From Planctomycetota bacterium (GTDB taxonomy: Bacteria > Planctomycetota > MHYJ01 > JACQXL01 > JACQZI01): 18,289 nt of DNA. Every line of letters starts with the position of its first letter. Within the stretch, counting starts at the first letter, position 1. The stretch spans positions 1 to 18,289 of the forward strand of contig JACQZI010000016.1 in the NCBI GenBank assembly GCA_016207825.1, in the 5' to 3' direction. A model generated the notes under the pieces. The model did not search any database, was not told where the DNA came from, and saw nothing but the letters and a program-made list of their open reading frames with translations. The position numbers and the translations under genes were made by a program. This document shows positions 1 through 7,314 of this stretch, piece by piece.

Positions 1-416
1 TAGGATACCTCCTTAGTTATATAGTGATACGGCATTACTAATCATGGGATATATACCCTGTGGACTTGGGATAGGTATCCTGTGATGCAGTGATACGCCG
101 TCTGTATAGCCCTAATATCCCCAGAGTATCCTTGGGATACCTACGGGCATGGATATTCCTATTCCTTCCATTGCTCATGTCAGGGACGTGCATATAACAT
201 TACGAGCTCGGTTTACATATCCTTACCTGTGCCGACGAAACCAGCTAAATATTTGACTCGGAAGTTATAGTTTGTAAAATAACCATTAAGAACTCATTAG
301 GATTAAAAGCCTATAGCAGGGCATTTTATAAAAAGCGAACCTAACATCTCAGGAAAATAAAGAGTTGCGGTGTGTGGGGAGCATCCTCTCTGCCAGGTTA
401 ATTAAGTAAGGGGTCT
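1..416. other. gene-free leader with short repeats
   Basis: I see no credible coding region here. The first about 170 bases are rich in GATACC/GATACG words: ggatacct at 3-10 and 135-142, its inverted form aggtatcc at 73-80, and agtgatacg at 23-31 and 89-97. A small hairpin gtatcc-ttg-ggatac lies at 126-140. The rest, from about 170 to 410, has no recognised RNA gene, and nothing folds like a tRNA by eye. Confidence 0.5.
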
Positions 417-743
417 ATGGAAGTTCAAAAGAAACAAAAGATGCTAAGATTTATTCTGTTGGTGGGTGGCGGTTTAATCGGCGCGTTGCTGGGCGGTCTT
501 TATCTTTATATTAATGATGATAAACTCATGAGTTTACCTCGTGATAGTTTTCAAAAAGATATATTTGTGCTGAGAGGAAGTCTAATATTTATTTTGGTCA
601 CTTATAATATCGGATATTATGGCATGAAATTCTTCGGCTTTAAGGAACAGGCGGAGGAGATAAAAGAGGCTAAAAAATGGCGCACATTGATTTTAAATAT
701 TTTAATGGTAGTTGTGTTTATAATGTCATTTTTCTTCAAGTGA
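417..743 (+). CDS. small three-helix membrane protein, unknown function
   Basis: This 108-aa protein is not recognised. It has three hydrophobic segments at about residues 10-31 (with a glycine-rich GGGLIGALLGG stretch), 49-70 and 88-107. A charged loop (EQAEEIKEAKKW) lies between helices 2 and 3. The ATG is preceded by aagggg at about -9, which supports it as a real gene start. It stands alone: upstream is gene-free and downstream is a convergent minus-strand gene. A 7-bp hairpin (gatttga/tcaaatc, 742-762) begins inside the stop codon. The protein is probably an integral inner-membrane protein. No catalytic or binding motif is visible. Confidence 0.65.
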   Translation: MEVQKKQKMLRFILLVGGGLIGALLGGLYLYINDDKLMSLPRDSFQKDIFVLRGSLIFILVTYNIGYYGMKFFGFKEQAEEIKEAKKWRTLILNILMVVVFIMSFFFK

Positions 744-762
744 TTTGAATTCCAATCAAATC
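742..762. terminator. hairpin overlapping the stop codon
   Basis: A perfect inverted repeat gatttga (742-748) / tcaaatc (756-762) with a 7-nt loop starts within the TGA of the preceding gene. It is AT-rich and has no clear T-run after it, so its role as a terminator is weak. Confidence 0.25.
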
Positions 763-805
763 TGGGGACACCCTCCTGCCCCTCACGGTACGACCTACTG
801 GCTGC

Positions 806-821
806 GGCGGGCAAGCCCGCC
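806..821. terminator. GC-rich hairpin after the GatD reading frame
   Basis: ggcggg (806-811) / cccgcc (816-821) forms a 6-bp stem with a 4-nt loop, about 65 bp past the minus-strand stop at 885. There is no T-tract. It may be a dispersed palindromic repeat rather than a true intrinsic terminator. Confidence 0.3.
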
Positions 822-884
822 TAACGGCGAGACTCCGCCATAGCTACGCAATACTGATTTTCCCTGTTTGCTATACGGTATCGC

Positions 885-1967
885 TTATTTCAAATGGCCT
901 GAAATGTAGGCGCTGACCTCGGGCAAACCGCCCTGGAGAATCAGATAGCCATCGTGAGGTTCGCGCTCGGTTATTTCGTGCGCAATCGGAGTGAGCATCA
1001 TCTCTTTCGCCTTCTTCTGGTCGGTGGTGTGGCCCAAGACCCAGCAGAGTTTCATATAGGCAACTTCCGGCAACATATTATCGCAGGGGATAATCCCAAG
1101 GTCCAATAAATCCCTGCCCGTATCATATACATACATCTGGACATAGCCCCACAAGGTCTGGACCGTCATCACCACGGTAATCCCTTTATCCACCGCTTTC
1201 TTTAACGGCGCATACAAGGGCTTGTTGACGTGGCCCAAACCCGTCCCGGCAATCACGATTCCCTGATAGCCATTATCAATCAGCGAATCTATCATATCCG
1301 GCTTCATATTGGGATAATAATAAACAATGGCGACCTTCTCGTTAAAGGCGGTATCTATCTTGACCTTCCTGTCGTTCCGGCGGCGCTTGTAATTATCCGT
1401 AAAGAACTTAAATTCGGTGGGTGAAACAAGCCCGATGGGAATATTCCCGATGGTGCGGAAGGTGCTACGGTAACTCGAATGCATTTTTCGGACGCGCGTG
1501 CCGCGGTGCAACAAGCAATACTGGTCGCTGGTGGGCCCGAACATGCAGACCATAACCTCGGCGACATCGCTATGGGCGGCGGTGCGGACGGAATTTATGA
1601 GGTTCAGCGCCGCGTCGCTTGACGGGCGGTCGCTGGAACGCTGGGAACCGACCATAACTATCGGCACAGGCGAATCCTGCACCATGAAAGAAAGTATCGC
1701 CGCGGTGTGGTGCATGGTATCAGTTCCGTGCCCTATCACAATTCCGGCGGCGCCGTTGGCAATTTCTTTCCCGATTGCCTGGGCAGTGCCTATATACTGT
1801 TCCGGCCCCATATTCTCACTGAAGACGCCGAAAAGCTTTATGGTTTTAAGATTACAGATATCGGCAAGTTCAGGTACGGCCCCGTATAATTCTCCCGGAG
1901 TGAATGCCGGAATCACCGCACCAGTCCGGTAATCAAGGCGCGAAGCAATCGTTCCACCTGTTCCCAA
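885..1967 (-). CDS. gatD: GatD-like amidotransferase, catalytic asparaginase domain (downstream part of a frameshifted gene)
   Basis: This is the asparaginase-type domain of a GatD-like protein. In archaea GatD releases ammonia from Gln for GatE, which converts Glu-tRNA(Gln) to Gln-tRNA(Gln). Visible asparaginase residues, numbered from the TTG, are Thr6 in GTGGTIAS, Thr82-Asp83 in GHGTDTMH, and Lys161 in RVRKMHSS. GatD-typical stretches are RTGAV, SQRSSDRPSSDA, GTGLGH and IPCDNMLPEVAYMKLCWVLG. The in-frame TTG at 1967 falls inside the first β-strand (VTLLGTGGT), and no ATG, GTG or TTG lies upstream in this frame before a stop. It therefore cannot be a sensible independent start. The missing N-terminal domain lies immediately upstream in the other frame. 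No GatE is in the window. A plain L-asparaginase is the alternative, but the upstream GatD-type domain argues against it. Confidence 0.85.
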   Translation of the reverse strand: MGTGGTIASRLDYRTGAVIPAFTPGELYGAVPELADICNLKTIKLFGVFSENMGPEQYIGTAQAIGKEIANGAAGIVIGHGTDTMHHTAAILSFMVQDSPVPIVMVGSQRSSDRPSSDAALNLINSVRTAAHSDVAEVMVCMFGPTSDQYCLLHRGTRVRKMHSSYRSTFRTIGNIPIGLVSPTEFKFFTDNYKRRRNDRKVKIDTAFNEKVAIVYYYPNMKPDMIDSLIDNGYQGIVIAGTGLGHVNKPLYAPLKKAVDKGITVVMTVQTLWGYVQMYVYDTGRDLLDLGIIPCDNMLPEVAYMKLCWVLGHTTDQKKAKEMMLTPIAHEITEREPHDGYLILQGGLPEVSAYISGHLK

Positions 1968-2265
1968 AAGGGTTACGTAGGCGGTATCGGTCGGACTTAA
2001 AATTTTCCGGTATTTTATAGATGGCTTCCTTAAATCCTTTTTCCTCTATCGAGGTGATATTGGCGATATTAAGCCCGGTGTTATAGCCGGAACGGAGTTT
2101 CAAAACGATATGCTCGTCATCCGCGGTTTCCGAACGCGGCAGGATAATACCGATAAATTCGCCTTTATTGGTATTGACAACGACATCGCTCCAAACCTTG
2201 ACGTTGAACTCAATCAGTTTGGCCTTCGCCCTGCCTTTATAACCTTTGTAAATATTGTCCGCCAT
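1933..2265 (-). CDS. gatD: GatD N-terminal domain (upstream part of the frameshifted gene)
   Basis: This 110-aa frame holds the small β-barrel-like N-terminal domain of GatD proteins. The pattern runs SDVVVNTNKGEFIGIILPRS, DDEHIVLKLRSGYNTGL, then ITSIEE. After about residue 92 (KIPENF) the sequence stops making sense (KSDRYRLRNPFG) and hits a stop at 1933. The +1 frame from the same point reads LSPTDTAYVTLLGTGGTIAS and continues into the catalytic domain. Removing one base within the aaaatttt run near 2000-2010 would give a continuous protein of about 459 aa, close to the usual GatD length. The ATG lies 1 nt after the stop of the FKBP gene, so the two are probably co-transcribed. Confidence 0.8.
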   Translation of the reverse strand: MADNIYKGYKGRAKAKLIEFNVKVWSDVVVNTNKGEFIGIILPRSETADDEHIVLKLRSGYNTGLNIANITSIEEKGFKEAIYKIPENFKSDRYRLRNPFGNRWNDCFAP

Positions 2266-2266
2266 A

Positions 2267-3055
2267 TTATTTCGTTACGATTTCCAAAAGCTCAACTTCG
2301 AATATAAGCATTGTATTAGGACCTATCGGACCGCCCGGCCGCGGATTCATTCCGTAAGCAATATTAGAGGGAATAAAAAGCTTGTATTTACTGCCAACAT
2401 TCATCAGCTGCAATGCCTCAATCCACCCTTTGATTACCCCGCCGACCTGGAATTCAGCCGGAACCCCTCGGTCATAAGAACTGTCAAAAACCGTGCCGTC
2501 AATCAAAGTCCCGCGGTAATGGACGCGAACCGTATCGGTCAGCTTGGGCTGTGGGCCATCGCCTTTCACCAGGATAACATACTGCAATCCACTGGCCGTG
2601 GTCATCACGCCTTCTTTCCCTTTGTTTTCCGCCAGGAACGCCTCGCCTTCCTTAAGATTTTTCTCGGCTAATTCTGCCATCTGGGCGGATGGCGGCGGTT
2701 GCTTGCTTTGTTGCCTGGCTACCCATTCATTCCTAATTGCCATTGCTTCTTCCTGGCTAATAACCGGCTTGTTGCCTTTGAGGAAATCGTCCACTCCCTG
2801 ACAGAACGACTGGAAATCAACTCCTTTATCCAACTGCTTAAAATTGCCCCCTATTTCCAATCCGTAAATATAACTCAGTTTCTCCTCATACGTAGTCAAT
2901 GCTTTCTTCGGCTGGGTCTCAGTTACGCCAGGTGTTGCCGTATTAGGCGTCGGGGCAGGTGGAGCATTCAACCCACTCTGTTTCTGACTGCTTACATATA
3001 ACAATATAACCCCGATAAAAACCACGATAGCCAATGGTAATATTAGCTTATTCAT
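2267..3055 (-). CDS. membrane-anchored FKBP-type peptidyl-prolyl isomerase
   Basis: This is a 262-aa Mip/FkpA-like prolyl isomerase. An N-terminal hydrophobic segment (residues 3-22) acts as an anchor or uncleaved signal. A Pro/Thr/Gln-rich linker follows, then an FKBP N-terminal dimerisation-type region (about 55-135, YIYGLEIGGNFKQ...). The C-terminal FKBP domain (about 150-260) carries the family signature: GLQYVILVKGDG, VHYRGTLIDGTVFDSS, GGVIKGWIEAL, IPSNIAYG and LIFEVELLEI. The Tyr, Phe-Asp, Val-Ile and Tyr positions that line the proline pocket are present. It is expected to fold periplasmic or cell-envelope proteins. An RBS gaaaggg precedes the ATG, with a σ70-like promoter further upstream. 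The gatD frame starts 1 nt after its stop. Confidence 0.92.
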   Translation of the reverse strand: MNKLILPLAIVVFIGVILLYVSSQKQSGLNAPPAPTPNTATPGVTETQPKKALTTYEEKLSYIYGLEIGGNFKQLDKGVDFQSFCQGVDDFLKGNKPVISQEEAMAIRNEWVARQQSKQPPPSAQMAELAEKNLKEGEAFLAENKGKEGVMTTASGLQYVILVKGDGPQPKLTDTVRVHYRGTLIDGTVFDSSYDRGVPAEFQVGGVIKGWIEALQLMNVGSKYKLFIPSNIAYGMNPRPGGPIGPNTMLIFEVELLEIVTK

Positions 3056-3087
3056 TTATAACCCTTTCAATATTTATTAAATAACTA

Positions 3088-3116
3088 ATATTAATCCAAA
3101 ACCGACCCAGAATCAA
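3088..3116 (-). promoter_or_regulatory. σ70-like promoter for the FKBP-gatD pair
   Basis: On the minus strand TTGATT (3116-3111) is separated by 17 nt from TAATAT (3093-3088). Each box matches 4 of 6 consensus bases. The start codon lies about 30 nt downstream, behind a gaaaggg RBS. Confidence 0.45.
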
Positions 3117-3166
3117 GTTAAAAAGACCATAAAATCTCACTGAGCAAAACGACCGGAAGACAAACA

Positions 3167-3290
3167 CCCCGCTCCGCGGGACCCCGATTAATAGGGAGTC
3201 CCCGAAGGGGGCGAATAAGAACGAATTAAAACCCCGAACGCTTTCGGGGTAATATTCGTCCCACCCGCCTGAACGATTCCTTCGGGCAGG
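3167..3290. repeat. cluster of small hairpins between divergent genes
   Basis: The gap between the divergent FKBP and ribF genes holds four consecutive hairpins. They are cccgc-tcc-gcggg (3168-3180), cccc-gaa-gggg (3200-3210), accccgaa-cgct-ttcggggt (3231-3250, perfect 8 bp) and gcctgaa...ttcgggc (about 3268-3287, one G-T pair). None has a T-tract. They look like repeat debris, not terminators, because both flanking genes point away from this region. Confidence 0.5.
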
Positions 3291-3329
3291 TTCGTGTAAT
3301 TCGTGTTAAACTACAAGAAAAGAAATGTA

Positions 3330-3358
3330 TTGACTTCGGCTCGAAATAAGAATAATAT
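3330..3358 (+). promoter_or_regulatory. σ70-like promoter for ribF
   Basis: TTGACT (3330-3335), 17-nt spacer, TAATAT (3353-3358). The predicted transcription start, near 3365, is about 10 nt before the ATG at 3375. This supports that ATG over the upstream in-frame start at 3303. Confidence 0.5.
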
Positions 3359-3374
3359 ACGAAGTTTAATACTT

Positions 3375-4253
3375 ATGAAAAAAGCTATCATTACCTGGGG
3401 GATATTTGACGGGATGCACCGCGGTCACCAGCAGCTTATCAATAAAGTAGTCGTATGGGCAAAGAAAGCCAGGGGTACTCCGCTTGTCCTCACCTTTTAC
3501 GAGCATCCGGATAAAGTCCTGCTGGATAAACAACCACCCACCCTGACCTCGCTTGAACACCGCTTTTCACTGCTCCGGAATAGTGGAATAAAGGAAATCA
3601 TCGCCTTGCCATTCGCCTCTGGACTACGCAATCTTTCACCTGAAGCCTTTGTACGCGATATACTTTTGAACTGGCTTAATATCTTTGGACTGGTCGTTAC
3701 CTCTAACCTTCGTTTCGGGAAAGACAAACAAGGCAACCTCGCACTGTTAAAGAAGCTCTGCAAAAAATATCATCTAAACCTAAAAACCATCCAACCGGTT
3801 TATTATAAGGATAAAATCATCAGCAGCACCAGAATACGCCAAGCGATAAGCCAAGGAAATCTCAGGGAAGCAAAGGCAATGCTCGGGAGGCCGATTACCC
3901 TGATGGGCACGGTGGTCACGGGAAGCGGACGTGGCAGGAAACTCGGCATCCCTACGGCAAACCTCGATTTGCACCACGAAATCGCGCCGCCCAACGGAGT
4001 CTATACGGGCCGCGCGCGCGTTAACGGCCATTACCTTAAAGCCCTGACCAATATCGGCACCAGACCCACTTTCGATAAAGGCAAGAAAGTGATTGTGGAA
4101 GTCCATATCATAGGATTAAAATCCTATAATAACCTTTACGGCAAGACCGTGGAGTTAGAACTAATCAGGAAAATACGTGGGGAAAAGAAATTCCGTAACG
4201 CCGCGGAACTCTTGAGGCAGATAGAAAAAGATAAGAAATACTGCTCAAAATAA
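3375..4253 (+). CDS. ribF: bifunctional riboflavin kinase / FMN adenylyltransferase (FAD synthetase)
   Basis: RibF phosphorylates riboflavin to FMN and adenylates FMN to FAD in the cytosol. With the start at 3375 the protein is 292 aa. The N-terminal nucleotidyltransferase domain shows GIFDGMHRGHQQL (HxGH at residues 15-18) and the ISSTRIRQAI motif at about 149-158. The C-terminal flavokinase domain shows GRGRKLGIPTANL (about 185-197), PPNGVYTGRA and NIGTRPTF (about 226-233). An in-frame start at 3303 would add 24 residues unlike any RibF N-terminus and would precede the promoter boxes, so I reject it. A flavin supplier next to a multi-flavin redox operon is notable but may be chance. No FMN riboswitch is evident upstream. 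Confidence 0.93.
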   Translation: MKKAIITWGIFDGMHRGHQQLINKVVVWAKKARGTPLVLTFYEHPDKVLLDKQPPTLTSLEHRFSLLRNSGIKEIIALPFASGLRNLSPEAFVRDILLNWLNIFGLVVTSNLRFGKDKQGNLALLKKLCKKYHLNLKTIQPVYYKDKIISSTRIRQAISQGNLREAKAMLGRPITLMGTVVTGSGRGRKLGIPTANLDLHHEIAPPNGVYTGRARVNGHYLKALTNIGTRPTFDKGKKVIVEVHIIGLKSYNNLYGKTVELELIRKIRGEKKFRNAAELLRQIEKDKKYCSK

Positions 4254-4254
4254 A

Positions 4255-4271
4255 CCACAAAAAACACAAAG
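4255..4271 (+). repeat. 'cacaaag' intergenic repeat, left copy
   Basis: Just after the ribF stop, ccacaaaaaacacaaag occupies most of the 25-nt gap to the next gene. Its ends (ccacaaa and cacaaag) match, in inverted orientation, the repeat at 5182-5205 on the other side of the HEAT gene. The trailing agagg also serves as the ribosome binding site of that gene. Confidence 0.45.
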
Positions 4272-4278
4272 AGGAAAT

Positions 4279-5172
4279 ATGAAAAAACGTTTAATGCTCG
4301 TGTTGGTGCTGGTCGGAATGATTGGATGCGAAACTACCATAACTGAAGAACCGAAGAACCAAGAAACTAAAGAACCAACAACGCAAGATTCCCCACTAAC
4401 AACCAACATCCAACAACTAATCACTAATCTGGGCTCAGACGACTGGGAAACACGGGAAAAGGCGCAGAAAACTCTGGAAAACTGGCCCAGAGAAAAGCTG
4501 GATGAAATAGAACCGCCAATTAACAAAGCCGCTCAAAACACCAACCCTGAAATTCGTAACCGCGCTAACAAAATCCTCAGGGCAATAGCGGTTAGAAAAC
4601 GGGTTGAGTTTTCCCAAGAGTTATTAACTGAATTCCCAAATATATACTCAGATTTTTTCTTATTTGATTCTCATGCCAAATTTGAAGTGATTGAAAAAAT
4701 ACTCTATAATAGAACTCTCACTAGCAAAGGGAAATATACGGAAATCACCACCAATGATATTATTGGCCTTATCAACGAAGTCCTTTTAGATAATGGGATA
4801 GGATTAAACAGAGACGAAAAGACAAACATTATCAACCTGTGTCGCGGGGACCGGTGGAACGGTGAATTAATAAAAGAATCATCAGCGTCATTAAGGAAAC
4901 TACTAAAGGATGAGGATTGGCTTGTGCGTAGCTATACTGCCATAACCCTTGCTAATCTCGGCGATAAAGAATCTATTCCCTTAATACATAACCTGATTAA
5001 GGATGAATCTCCAGCTGTGCGCCGCGAAGCTGTTCATGCACTAGGTCGATTAGACGACAAAGAATCAATCCCTGAAATAAAGAAACTATTAAAAGACAAA
5101 GATAAAAATGTTCGTGAACAAGCCCTCAAAACGCTAAAAGAACTTGGGGTGGATGTCGAGGAAAATAAATAA
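4279..5172 (+). CDS. HEAT-repeat lipoprotein, unknown partner
   Basis: This 297-aa protein has a lipoprotein signal peptide: KKR, a hydrophobic core, and a lipobox MIGC with the lipidated Cys at residue 17. A Thr/Glu/Gln-rich linker (18-50) should extend it from the membrane. An N-terminal HEAT-like unit ([20 protein letters not shown], about 50-100) is of a kind common in planctomycetes. Clear PBS-lyase-type HEAT repeats lie at about 205-290: [38 protein letters not shown] and [13 protein letters not shown]. The fold suggests a protein-binding scaffold in the envelope, with no catalytic residue. The RBS agagg sits about 7 nt before the ATG. The gene is bracketed by inverted intergenic repeats. 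It is not functionally related to ribF or uvrB in any obvious way. Confidence 0.8.
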   Translation: MKKRLMLVLVLVGMIGCETTITEEPKNQETKEPTTQDSPLTTNIQQLITNLGSDDWETREKAQKTLENWPREKLDEIEPPINKAAQNTNPEIRNRANKILRAIAVRKRVEFSQELLTEFPNIYSDFFLFDSHAKFEVIEKILYNRTLTSKGKYTEITTNDIIGLINEVLLDNGIGLNRDEKTNIINLCRGDRWNGELIKESSASLRKLLKDEDWLVRSYTAITLANLGDKESIPLIHNLIKDESPAVRREAVHALGRLDDKESIPEIKKLLKDKDKNVREQALKTLKELGVDVEENK

Positions 5173-5181
5173 TCCTATTGT

Positions 5182-5205
5182 CTTTGTGCCTTAGTGTCTT
5201 TGTGG
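5182..5205 (-). repeat. 'cacaaag' intergenic repeat, right copy
   Basis: The plus strand reads ctttgtgccttagtgtctttgtgg; the minus strand reads ccacaaagacac...cacaaag. Sequences of this type recur between genes in many environmental bacterial genomes (from memory, not checked here). The copy fills the gap before uvrB and forms the spurious N-terminus of the longer uvrB reading frame. Confidence 0.5.
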
Positions 5206-5213
5206 CAGAACAT

Positions 5214-7184
5214 ATGACAGAATTTAAACTGACAACCAAGATGACCCCCAAAGGCGACCAGCCACAGGCTATCAAGAAGCTTACCGAAGGCATCAATTCC
5301 GGGCTCCCCCACCAAACGCTCCTGGGCGTGACCGGCTCAGGCAAGACCTTTTCCATGGCGCACGTCATCCAGAATACAGGAAAACCAACGCTCATTATTT
5401 CCCATAATAAAACCTTAGCCGCCCAGCTCTACTCCGAATTCAAGGAATTCTTCCCCAATAACGCCGTCCATTACTTTGTCAGCTATTACGATTATTACCA
5501 GCCTGAGGCATATATCCCCCAGCGCGATATCTATATAGAAAAGGACGCCTCCATCAATGAGAATCTCGACCGCCTGCGTCTAGCCGCCACGAGCGCCCTT
5601 CTTTCCCGCCGCGATGTCATTATCGTTGCCAGCGTCTCCTGCATATACGGCCTGGGCTCTCCCGAAGATTACGCCCAAATGGTCGTATCCATAAAAATCG
5701 GGGATAAAACCGCGCGCGAATCCATCATGAAACAGCTGGTCGATATCCTGTATGAACGCAACGAAACGGTCTTAAGCCGCGGCAATTTCCGGGTGCGCGG
5801 AGACACCATAGAAATCTGGCCCGCGTATGACGAGCATGTCATCAGGATTACCATGGATGACGACAAAATCGCCACTATCAGCCAGACCAACCGCCTGACC
5901 GGCGATATCATGCAATCATTCGAATCCGTGACTATTTTCCCGGCAAAGCATTTTGTCATGCCTGAAGATAAAATAAAGCGCTCAATACAATCAATCAAGG
6001 ACGAGCTTAAAGTGAGACTGGCGGAACTGAAGAAGCAAAATAAGCTGGTGGAAGCCCAGCGCCTGGGCGCGCGGACGAATTACGATATCGAAATGCTCCT
6101 TGAGGTCGGTTATTGTAAAGGGATAGAAAATTATTCCCGCCACTTAAGCGGCAGAAAACCGGGAGAGCGCCCGTTCACTTTGATGGACTTCTTCCCGAAA
6201 GATTACCTCGTATTCGTGGATGAATCGCACGTGACCATCCCGCAAATAAGAGGCATGTATTTCGGCGACCGCTCCCGCAAGGAAACTCTTGTGGAATACG
6301 GATTCCGCCTGCCATCAGCCTTGGATAACCGCCCGATGAAGTTCGCGGAATGGGAAGCCATGGTCAAGCAAATGGTCTTTGTCTCTGCCACGCCCGGCGA
6401 TTATGAAGCGGAGAAATCCAAAGACAAGGTGGTCGAACAGATTATCCGCCCGACCGGATTGGTTGACCCGGCGATTATCGTCAAGCCCACCGAAGGGCAG
6501 GTGGCTGACCTGACCAAACGCATACAGCAGAGAATAAAGAACAAGGAACGCGTGCTGATAACGACGCTGACCAAGCGGCTGGCAGAAGATTTAAGTTCCT
6601 ATATGCAGGAAAAAGGCATTAAGGGCAGGTATCTCCACTCTGAAATAGAAACCATCGAACGCGTTAAGATATTGAACGACTTACGGAAAGGCACATTTGA
6701 CGTCCTGGTCGGGGTAAACCTCTTGCGCGAGGGATTGGATTTGCCGGAGGTATCGCTGGTGGCAATCATGGACGCGGATAAAGAAGGATTCCTGCGCTCG
6801 GAGACATCGCTCATCCAGACCGTCGGCAGAACCGCGCGCAATGTCAATGGTGAGGTAATCCTGTATGCGGATAACATAACCGGCTCCATGAAGCGCGCCA
6901 TGGCGGAAACCGACCGCCGTAGGAAAATACAGCTTGACTTCAATAAAAAGAACCATATCACGCCCAAGACCATCAAGAAAGCAATACTGGAAGGAATAGA
7001 ACAGGCAGAGGAATCCAAAAAGATTGAGGCGCAGGCGTTTTCATTTGATATCTCCCAGTATGAGGGAACGGAGCTGGTAATGAAGCTGGAAGAAGAGATG
7101 CTCGAGCACGCCAAGAAACAGGAATTCGAGAAGGCCGCGGAAATCCGGGATTTAATTGACGAGCTTAAGCGCAAGAAGAAATAA
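5214..7184 (+). CDS. uvrB: excinuclease ABC subunit B
   Basis: UvrB is the damage-verifying helicase-like subunit of nucleotide excision repair; it receives DNA from UvrA and recruits UvrC. From the ATG at 5214 it has 656 aa, a normal length. Visible features are Walker A GVTGSGKT (about 38-45), the damage-binding β-hairpin region [24 protein letters not shown] (about 336-339) followed by [28 protein letters not shown], motif [19 protein letters not shown], and motif [11 protein letters not shown]. The C-terminal UVR motif is [25 protein letters not shown]. An upstream in-frame TTG at 5178 lies inside an intergenic repeat and is rejected. No strong RBS is visible before 5214. Confidence 0.96.
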   Translation: MTEFKLTTKMTPKGDQPQAIKKLTEGINSGLPHQTLLGVTGSGKTFSMAHVIQNTGKPTLIISHNKTLAAQLYSEFKEFFPNNAVHYFVSYYDYYQPEAYIPQRDIYIEKDASINENLDRLRLAATSALLSRRDVIIVASVSCIYGLGSPEDYAQMVVSIKIGDKTARESIMKQLVDILYERNETVLSRGNFRVRGDTIEIWPAYDEHVIRITMDDDKIATISQTNRLTGDIMQSFESVTIFPAKHFVMPEDKIKRSIQSIKDELKVRLAELKKQNKLVEAQRLGARTNYDIEMLLEVGYCKGIENYSRHLSGRKPGERPFTLMDFFPKDYLVFVDESHVTIPQIRGMYFGDRSRKETLVEYGFRLPSALDNRPMKFAEWEAMVKQMVFVSATPGDYEAEKSKDKVVEQIIRPTGLVDPAIIVKPTEGQVADLTKRIQQRIKNKERVLITTLTKRLAEDLSSYMQEKGIKGRYLHSEIETIERVKILNDLRKGTFDVLVGVNLLREGLDLPEVSLVAIMDADKEGFLRSETSLIQTVGRTARNVNGEVILYADNITGSMKRAMAETDRRRKIQLDFNKKNHITPKTIKKAILEGIEQAEESKKIEAQAFSFDISQYEGTELVMKLEEEMLEHAKKQEFEKAAEIRDLIDELKRKKK

Positions 7185-7230
7185 ACGCAATGATTTCAAG
7201 ACAGGCCATCCATCAAATCTCCACAAAAAC

Positions 7231-7266
7231 AAACTGCTCCGCCCGGCTTGCTGACGGAGCAGTTTT
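7231..7266. terminator. strong hairpin terminator after uvrB
   Basis: An 11-bp perfect stem, aaactgctccg (7231-7241) / cggagcagttt (7255-7265), with a 13-nt loop, extends into a short T-run on the plus strand. It has an A-rich left flank and could act in both directions. It sits 46 bp after the uvrB stop, between convergent genes. Confidence 0.75.
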
Positions 7267-7275
7267 AAAACCTAT

Positions 7276-7308
7276 TAAAAACCCCCATGTACCACATAGG
7301 GTACATGG
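7276..7308 (-). terminator. terminator of the redox operon
   Basis: ccatgtacc (7285-7293) / ggtacatgg (7300-7308) forms a perfect 9-bp stem with a 6-nt loop. Read on the minus strand it is followed by gggttttt, giving a classical intrinsic terminator 7 nt after the stop of the operon's last gene. Confidence 0.75.
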
Positions 7309-7314
7309 TTAAAA

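Noticed and set aside
1498-1932. 144-aa plus-strand reading frame
   Set aside because: It is antisense to the well-conserved asparaginase domain and has no protein-like motif.
1995-2012. Programmed -1 frameshift in gatD at A-AAT-TTT
   Set aside because: The heptamer fits the slippery pattern, but the -1 frame meets TAA at once; joining the halves needs a +1 shift, for which no known signal is visible.
3303-3374. Upstream in-frame start for ribF (24 extra residues)
   Set aside because: It precedes a good -35/-10 pair, has no RBS, and RibF proteins begin close to the FDGxHxGH motif.
3056-3374. FMN riboswitch before ribF
   Set aside because: The predicted leader is only about 10 nt and none of the conserved FMN-riboswitch segments is seen.
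5178-5213. Upstream TTG start for uvrB
   Set aside because: The extra 12 codons lie within an intergenic repeat; UvrB normally begins just before the F-x-L...PxGDQPxAI segment.
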